This document shows positions 6,475-10,960 of a DNA stretch of 10,960 nt, in pieces (the stretch's first letter is position 1; each line of letters opens with the position of its first letter). Both the position numbers and the translations under genes were made by a program. A model generated the notes under the pieces. The model had not been told where the DNA came from. It was given only the letters and a program-made list of their open reading frames with translations, and did not search any database. Origin of the DNA: Flavobacteriaceae bacterium (GTDB lineage: Bacteria; Bacteroidota; Bacteroidia; Flavobacteriales; Flavobacteriaceae); contig JAUVCP010000034.1 of the NCBI GenBank assembly GCA_030590765.1, positions 1-10,960 on the forward strand, given 5' to 3'.

Positions 6475-7464
6475 TCATAAAGATCCGGAAATGTATATCT
6501 CCAATAATTCAGAATATTCATTAGATTCTATTCCCAATCTATTGACATTTGCCGGAACCAAAATAGTCTCACCATAATCTAAATTTTCAGAAAAATCCTC
6601 ACCAACCAATCGTACACCATTACCTCCAACACACATATAAATTACAAAAGAATCCTTATCTGAATTATCAATATATAATGCATCATTAACAGAAATAAAA
6701 TTGGTTGTAAAATACTTACAATCAACGGTATTCACGATATCATTTATTTTTTTGGTATAAGATGATCTATAACTGTTTTTAACCGAAAAATCAATGGCAT
6801 CCATTGCCTCTTCAGTATGAAGATCTCTGTAATTTCCCTGATCATCTTTTCTGTGATAATCATAGATCCTGTAAGTTAAATCACTGGTTTGTTGAATTTC
6901 AGCTAAAAGAACACCGGCACCTATTGCATGTACCAATCCGGTAGAAATAAAATAAACATCTCCTTTATCTACCTCATCCTTATTTAATATATCAACTAAA
7001 GAATTATTCTTTAAATGCATTAAATATTCTTCTTTGCTTACTTCTTCTTTAAAGCCTACGAGCAATTCCCCTCCTTTATCTGCCTGCATTACATACCACA
7101 TTTCAGTCTTTCCAAACGAATTATGCCTTTTTTTTGCCAGCTCGTCATTAGGATGTAACTGAATACTCAAAACATCTTTGGCATCAATATATTTGATCAG
7201 TAAAGGAAATTGATCCCCAAATTGCTTGTAGACCTTCTCTCCTACCAGATCACCTTTATATTCAGATATCAGATCATGTAATGATCTCCCTTTTAAAAAT
7301 CCATTAGTAACTACGGAGATATCCTCCTCAAAATCTGATATTTCCCAGCTTTCTCCAATATTTTCTTTATCAGAATCTTTATTCAACATTTTAGAAAGCT
7401 TTGCACCGCCCCATATTTTCTCTTTTAATATAGGTTCAAATTTTAAAGGATAATTTATTTTCAT
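6475..7464 (-). CDS. manA: Mannose-6-phosphate isomerase, class I (bacterial short type)
   Basis: Cytoplasmic zinc enzyme interconverting fructose-6-phosphate and mannose-6-phosphate, feeding GDP-mannose and other surface sugars. The 329 residues fit the shorter Bacillus-type ManA and not the ~390-residue enterobacterial form. Zinc ligands are visible: Q102 and H104 in LSIQLHPND (99-107), E121 in GKTEMWY (118-124), and H179 in STGLVHAIGAG (174-184). The catalytic arginine region is AEIQQTSDLTYRIYD (188-202) with R199. N-terminal KEKIWGG and ESWEIS are also characteristic. The C-terminal cupin half (about 240-329) ends in a beta-rich ETILVPAN...LLEIYIS. Its ATG overlaps the stop codon of the upstream peroxiredoxin gene by one base (TAATG), so translation is probably coupled. 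Downstream is kdsB. Confidence 0.92.
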   Translation of the reverse strand: MKINYPLKFEPILKEKIWGGAKLSKMLNKDSDKENIGESWEISDFEEDISVVTNGFLKGRSLHDLISEYKGDLVGEKVYKQFGDQFPLLIKYIDAKDVLSIQLHPNDELAKKRHNSFGKTEMWYVMQADKGGELLVGFKEEVSKEEYLMHLKNNSLVDILNKDEVDKGDVYFISTGLVHAIGAGVLLAEIQQTSDLTYRIYDYHRKDDQGNYRDLHTEEAMDAIDFSVKNSYRSSYTKKINDIVNTVDCKYFTTNFISVNDALYIDNSDKDSFVIYMCVGGNGVRLVGEDFSENLDYGETILVPANVNRLGIESNEYSELLEIYISGSL

Positions 7465-7997
7465 TAATTCATTTCTTTAATGATTGATAAAGATTCTGTT
7501 ATATGTTTTTCTGCTTTGGTCATACTATTAAATATATAAACAACTTCGCCCTCTTTATTCACTATATAAGTAACTCTTCCAGGAATCATCCCTAAAAAAC
7601 TCTTAGGCACTCCAAAAAGTTTCTGTACTTTTTTATCGGTATCTGCAAGTAAGGTAAAGGGTAAATTATATTTATTAGCAAATTTTTTATGTGACGAAAC
7701 ATTATCAGAGCTAATTCCAATTACTTTAACTTTCAAATCTGTAAAAATTTTAAACTCATCACGAAAAGCACAAGCCTCTGTTGTACAACCCGGTGTGTCA
7801 TCTTTAGGATAAAAATAAATAACCATTATTTGTTTACCACGGAAATGACCTATATCAAAATCAACATTATTTTGATCTTTTAATACAAAATCCGGAATCT
7901 TATCTCCAATCTTTAATTTGCTAGTCTGACTCATTACTTTATTAAATGTAAATATAGATAATACGGCAACCAATAATATGATCAATATTTTTTTCAT
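7464..7997 (-). CDS. Exported thioredoxin-dependent peroxiredoxin, BCP/PrxQ type
   Basis: Reduces hydrogen peroxide and organic hydroperoxides using a cysteine pair. The 177 residues include an N-terminal extension of about 24 residues, MKK plus a long hydrophobic core (4-18), that looks like a Sec signal peptide or anchor; a likely cleavage region is near VMSQ (21-24) and there is no lipobox cysteine. The thioredoxin-fold domain begins at LKIGDKIPDFVL (28-39). YFYPKDDTPGCTTEACAFRD (61-80) carries peroxidatic C71 and resolving C76, spaced five apart as in PrxQ. The conserved arginine is in GMIPGRVTYIV (about 136-146). It is the first gene of the minus-strand run and overlaps manA by one base. 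Cytosolic BCP lacks the extension, so a periplasmic location is inferred. It could be an OxyR target, but no OxyR site is visible upstream. Confidence 0.9.
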   Translation of the reverse strand: MKKILIILLVAVLSIFTFNKVMSQTSKLKIGDKIPDFVLKDQNNVDFDIGHFRGKQIMVIYFYPKDDTPGCTTEACAFRDEFKIFTDLKVKVIGISSDNVSSHKKFANKYNLPFTLLADTDKKVQKLFGVPKSFLGMIPGRVTYIVNKEGEVVYIFNSMTKAEKHITESLSIIKEMN

Positions 7998-8069
7998 GAT
8001 ACAAATATCAACATTTTATCAGAACCTTCATTAGACCTAAGATTTAATTTACAGAATGTATAATTTGAT

Positions 8070-8077
8070 TAGCTTTG
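8070..8077 (+). promoter_or_regulatory. Candidate -7 box of the deaminase gene
   Basis: TAGCTTTG matches TAnnTTTG and ends 17 nt before the ATG at 8095, in the 97-nt region divergent from the peroxiredoxin gene. No TTG is seen at the expected -33 distance. Support is therefore partial. Confidence 0.32.
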
Positions 8078-8094
8078 TCTTTTAAAAAAACAGA

Positions 8095-9102
8095 ATGAAG
8101 AATTTTATAAAAAATCTACCTAAAGCAGAATTGCATTTGCATATTGAAGGTTCCTTTGAACCTGCCCAAATGTTTGAAATTGCAAAACGAAATAAAATAG
8201 AAATACCTTATAAAACAGTTGAAGAGATTGAAAAAGCATATAAATTTGACTGTTTACAGGATTTTTTAGATATATATTATCAAGGAGCTAGTGTTCTTAT
8301 TTATGAACAGGATTTTTATGATCTCACTTATAGCTACCTAGAGAAATGTTCAGCACAAAATGTGAGGCATACCGAGATCATGTTCGATCCACAAACGCAT
8401 ACGGAGAGAGGAATATCATTTGAAATAGTTATCAATGGTATTTCAAGAGCATGTGAAGATGCAGAAAAGAATTTGAATATTTCTTCTTATTTGATCATGA
8501 GTTTTTTGAGGCATTTATCAGAAGAAGATGCCTTTAAAACGTTAAATCAATCACTTCCATTTAAAGATAAAATTAAAGCTATTGGATTAGATTCATCCGA
8601 AATTGGAAATCCTCCATCCAAGTTTAAAAATGTGTATAAATCTGCTATTGAGGAGGGATATATTCCTCTTGCTCATGCAGGTGAAGAAGGTCCTCCGGCA
8701 TATATCTGGGAAGCTCTTGATATTTTAAGTATCAAACGTATTGACCATGGAAACAACTGCTTGCAAGATGAGAATCTTATTAAAGAGATCATAAAACGTG
8801 ATATTGCACTAACAGTATGTCCGCTTTCCAATATAGCTTTACAGGTTGTTAAAGATCTAAAAGATCATCCTTTAAAAAAGATGATGGATCTTGGATTGAA
8901 AGTAACGGTCAATTCTGATGATCCGGCTTATTTTGGAGGCCAAGTCAATCAGAATTATATTGAAATTCAAAAAGCTTTGGGTCTTAGTAAAGACGATTTA
9001 GTCATATTGGCTAAAAATTCATTTAATTATTCTTTGCTATCGAACAAAAATAAAGAAGAATATACAAAAAGTTTAGATGAATATTTTGAGATTAATAAAT
9101 AA
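8095..9102 (+). CDS. Adenine deaminase of the adenosine-deaminase superfamily (Aah1-like); adenosine deaminase is the alternative
   Basis: Zinc amidohydrolase of purine salvage with the standard active site. In 335 residues: ELHLHIEGS (12-20) with H14 and H16, LAHAGEEGPP (192-201) with H194 and general acid/base E197, RIDHGNN (215-221) with H218, CPLSNIALQVV (242-252), and NSDDPAYFGG (273-282) with D275. Generic annotation would say adenosine deaminase. However, several stretches follow the fungal and bacterial adenine deaminase type: LQDFLDIYYQGASVLIYEQD (54-73), FDPQTHTERGISFE (97-110) and GLDSSEIGNPPSKF (164-177). Adenosine deaminases typically have DLAGDE-like residues at the last of these. 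I therefore favour adenine to hypoxanthine plus ammonia. It is cytoplasmic with no signal peptide. It is a single-gene unit with its own upstream region, and the next gene is unrelated. Confidence 0.85.
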   Translation: MKNFIKNLPKAELHLHIEGSFEPAQMFEIAKRNKIEIPYKTVEEIEKAYKFDCLQDFLDIYYQGASVLIYEQDFYDLTYSYLEKCSAQNVRHTEIMFDPQTHTERGISFEIVINGISRACEDAEKNLNISSYLIMSFLRHLSEEDAFKTLNQSLPFKDKIKAIGLDSSEIGNPPSKFKNVYKSAIEEGYIPLAHAGEEGPPAYIWEALDILSIKRIDHGNNCLQDENLIKEIIKRDIALTVCPLSNIALQVVKDLKDHPLKKMMDLGLKVTVNSDDPAYFGGQVNQNYIEIQKALGLSKDDLVILAKNSFNYSLLSNKNKEEYTKSLDEYFEINK

Positions 9103-9177
9103 ATTGACTGGGTATTTTTAATTATACATTTATAACTTTTGTGTAACTATTATTTACTTTAATTTTCCTATTATATG

Positions 9178-9185
9178 TATTTTTG
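9178..9185 (+). promoter_or_regulatory. Candidate -7 box of the outer membrane protein gene
   Basis: TATTTTTG matches TAnnTTTG and ends 24 nt before the ATG at 9210, the same geometry as the box before the Nudix gene. No correctly spaced TTG is present; the nearest TTTTG (9137-9141) is too far away. The rest of the 107-nt gap after the deaminase gene shows no hairpin or repeat. Confidence 0.33.
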
Positions 9186-9209
9186 CTGCTTAATCACAAA
9201 TAAAATATT

Positions 9210-10055
9210 ATGAAACGAAATTTATTATTAATAACAGCAATATTAGTTGCAAATCTTTCTTTTGCACAATTTTATGTGTCAGGAAGTGCAGGATATGCAT
9301 TTGGAAGCGCAGAAGAAAAACTTGGTGAAACTATTACAACAACCCATACAGAAAACTCTTATGGTAGTTATGGTAATGGTACAAATTTTCAAATGAGATT
9401 TGGCTATTTTTTCAATGATACATTTGGTGTTGACCTTGGGTTTGCATATTTACATGGAGCAGATCAAACCGTAGCAAAAGTTGAATTACCAGGATACAGA
9501 GAAACAGATGCTATTGCACGCGCACGTGCTTATGGTTTCTCTCCTTCTTTAGTTTATAAGTTTACAGAAAATTTATATGGTCGATTTGGAGCTCTATTAA
9601 AATTAGGTGGGAAAACTGAAGCTGTTGTTTATGATAAGGCTACTTTACCAAACCCTGAAGCACTTGGATTACCAGCTGGAAGTTATTCGGAAACTAACTA
9701 TGTAGAAGACTATCATGGACATTTACCTTTGGGATTTGTAGGTGCATTTGGATATAAATATGACTTTGCAAATAATTTTAGTGTATTTGCTGAGGCAGAA
9801 TATATGGGAATCAGTATAAAAAGAAATGATTCAGAAATTCAAAGTTTTAATACGGATATTAAATTACCTGATGGAACAACTGCTGTAGAAGGGTTTTACA
9901 CTTTAGATAACCTACCGGAAGGAAAAGTTATTAAAACAGAATATCTTGATGAATTACCAAATAATAATACAGATCCATCAAAACAATTGTCTCAAAAAGT
10001 ACCTTATTCTTCTTTTGGAATCAATTTTGGAGTTACTTATAATTTCGGAAAATAG
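9210..10055 (+). CDS. Outer membrane beta-barrel protein (OmpA/OMP_b-brl-like), function unknown
   Basis: A secreted 281-residue protein. Residues 1-19 form a classical Sec signal peptide (basic MKR, hydrophobic LLLITAILVANLSFA), with cleavage expected before Q20. The mature part starts with FYVSGSAGYAFGS (21-33) and then alternates short amphipathic strands with glycine/aromatic pairs (NFQMRFGYFFND, FGVDLGFAYLHG, LYGRFGALLKLGG, HLPLGFVGAFGYKYDF, NFSVFAEAEYMGI), as in small barrels of about eight or more strands. The last strand, SSFGINFGVTYNFGK, ends in aromatic plus FGK, close to the usual C-terminal barrel signal. Loops at about 145-170 and 208-265 are long, polar and proline- or asparagine-rich, probably extracellular. 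No lipobox or peptidoglycan-binding domain is present. It lies between its own upstream region and a strong terminator, so it is probably monocistronic. The role (porin, adhesion, structural) is not readable. Confidence 0.83.
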   Translation: MKRNLLLITAILVANLSFAQFYVSGSAGYAFGSAEEKLGETITTTHTENSYGSYGNGTNFQMRFGYFFNDTFGVDLGFAYLHGADQTVAKVELPGYRETDAIARARAYGFSPSLVYKFTENLYGRFGALLKLGGKTEAVVYDKATLPNPEALGLPAGSYSETNYVEDYHGHLPLGFVGAFGYKYDFANNFSVFAEAEYMGISIKRNDSEIQSFNTDIKLPDGTTAVEGFYTLDNLPEGKVIKTEYLDELPNNNTDPSKQLSQKVPYSSFGINFGVTYNFGK

Positions 10056-10097
10056 TATTGTTATAAAATAGTGCAATACAACAATATATAATTTCTT

Positions 10098-10134
10098 AAA
10101 AAATACTCTGCATTTTGACAGAGTATTTTTTTTT
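10098..10134. terminator. Intrinsic terminator between convergent genes
   Basis: A 13-bp perfect stem (left arm 10098-10110, AAAAAATACTCTG; right arm 10119-10131) with an 8-nt loop is followed on the plus strand by a run of nine Ts (10126-10134). It lies 42 nt after the outer membrane protein stop. The A run in the left arm gives Us on the minus strand, so it may also stop transcripts of the converging regulatory protein gene that ends at 10143. Confidence 0.85.
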
Positions 10135-10142
10135 GATCAAAA

Positions 10143-10955
10143 TCAAGTTATTCCTCCCTTATTTTTAATATGCCCCCTAATTTCGGAAGATATTTCCTCA
10201 ATGGGTTTATTCGTAACATTGATTATAGTCCATTCAGGATGCATTCTATAAATCCTGCTTGCATAATTCAATTCTTTTTGCACATGTGACGGACTTGCAT
10301 ATTCACCTGTTAATCCACCTAAATATTTCTCTCTTGTTCGTCTTAATCTCGCTAATTTATTTGGAAAAGTTGTTAAACAAAAAACCCGTTCAGGTGGTAA
10401 TTTAAAAACTATTTCCGGAAAGGGAAATCCTAAAATGATAGGTACATTTGCAACCTTCCACCCTTTATATGCCATATAAACGCTCAACGGAGTTTTAAAA
10501 GTTCTGGATACACCTAACAAAACAATGTCAGCCTTATCCAATTCATCAACATGTTGCCCATCATCATGACGAAGAGCAAACTCTATTGCTTCAATTCGTT
10601 GAAAATATGCCTTGTTTAACTTATGAAATATTCCAGGTCTTTCTGTTGGTTTATCTTCAAAATGATGAGATAACTGTGCCAATAAAGGTCCCATTAGATC
10701 AATGGTACGTATATTATAAAGACGCCCTTTTTTAAGTATAAAATGACGTAAATCTCTGGATACAAGTGTATGAATAATAATTCCTTTAAATTCTTCTGCC
10801 TCATTGATCACATCCAAAATCTGTTGCTTAGTCCGTACATTTGGTCTCACATGTGACTGAATTTCAATCAATTCAAATTGAACCAAAACTGAAGTTAAGG
10901 ATTGTTTAGCTGTTAATCCAGTACCATCTGAAACTATAAAAACATTTTGAAGCAT
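10143..10955 (-). CDS. Pyruvate,phosphate dikinase / PEP synthase regulatory protein (bifunctional kinase and pyrophosphorylase, DUF299 family)
   Basis: Cytoplasmic regulator that inactivates PPDK or PEP synthase by ADP-dependent phosphorylation of an active-site threonine and reactivates it by Pi-dependent dephosphorylation, controlling the pyruvate/PEP node. The 270 residues match the family. N-terminal VFIVSDGTGLTAK (5-17) is the family signature. FALRHDDG (126-133) and DIVLLGVSRTFKTPLSVYMA (143-162) follow; the last contains the P-loop-like GVSRTxKT at 148-155. GWKVANVPI (165-173) and the KLARLRRTREKYL region (200-212) complete the pattern. At residue 153 phenylalanine replaces the serine or glycine most common in this loop. 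The ATG at 10955 is five bases from the window edge, so the promoter is not seen, and the N-terminus is complete judging by family alignment. The target dikinase or synthase is outside the window, so PPDK versus PEP synthase cannot be decided. Confidence 0.9.
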   Translation of the reverse strand: MLQNVFIVSDGTGLTAKQSLTSVLVQFELIEIQSHVRPNVRTKQQILDVINEAEEFKGIIIHTLVSRDLRHFILKKGRLYNIRTIDLMGPLLAQLSHHFEDKPTERPGIFHKLNKAYFQRIEAIEFALRHDDGQHVDELDKADIVLLGVSRTFKTPLSVYMAYKGWKVANVPIILGFPFPEIVFKLPPERVFCLTTFPNKLARLRRTREKYLGGLTGEYASPSHVQKELNYASRIYRMHPEWTIINVTNKPIEEISSEIRGHIKNKGGIT

Positions 10956-10960
10956 AAACT

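Noticed and set aside
9103..9177. Possible sigma70-like TTGACT (9104-9109) and TATACA downstream of the deaminase gene
   Set aside because: The spacing is wrong (about 14 nt), and this consensus is not the one used by Bacteroidota housekeeping sigma factors.

Overview
The window reads as ordinary chromosomal DNA of a Bacteroidota bacterium, most likely a member of Flavobacteriia. It is strongly AT-rich. Starts are preceded by A/T-rich leaders without a Shine-Dalgarno-like GGAGG, and several leaders carry the Bacteroidota -7 box TAnnTTTG. The gene set also fits: bacillithiol synthesis, Kdo activation for Gram-negative lipopolysaccharide, a secreted outer membrane barrel, and a PrxQ-type peroxiredoxin. 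I saw no tRNA, rRNA, CRISPR array, insertion sequence, phage gene or attachment site. Thirteen complete genes and one probable partial gene fill the window, and no gap exceeds about 120 bases.

Left part (1-2428, minus strand): a membrane-anchored M19 dipeptidase lies upstream of bshA, the bacillithiol glycosyltransferase, which uses a GTG start. A further reading frame starts 13 nt after bshA and runs off the left edge. Divergent from these (2494-3978, plus) is a tight pair, a CoA-type Nudix hydrolase and a PlsC-like acyltransferase; both act on CoA compounds. A stand-alone LysR regulator (4096-5049, plus) is a clear OxyR, with the two redox cysteines at the same residue numbers as in E. coli OxyR (199 and 208).

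Middle part (5056-7997, minus strand): an exported PrxQ/BCP peroxiredoxin overlaps manA by one base. kdsB, a 90-residue helical protein and a 65-residue protein follow. The last gene converges on oxyR, and the stop codons of both sit inside one perfect 11-bp hairpin that looks like a two-way terminator.

Right part (8095-10955): a deaminase of the ADA superfamily (plus) resembles yeast-type adenine deaminase more than adenosine deaminase. It is followed by an outer membrane beta-barrel protein (plus). Convergent with that is a PPDK/PEP-synthase regulatory kinase-phosphorylase (minus). A 13-bp hairpin with a T run separates the last two.

Functionally the window mixes housekeeping with a loose thiol and peroxide theme (bshA, oxyR, prx) and an envelope theme (manA, kdsB, acyltransferase, porin-like barrel). 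I found no convincing undescribed multi-gene system. The points most worth a second look are the substrate of the deaminase, the altered catalytic motifs of the acyltransferase, the oxyR upstream palindrome and the two small lineage-type proteins.
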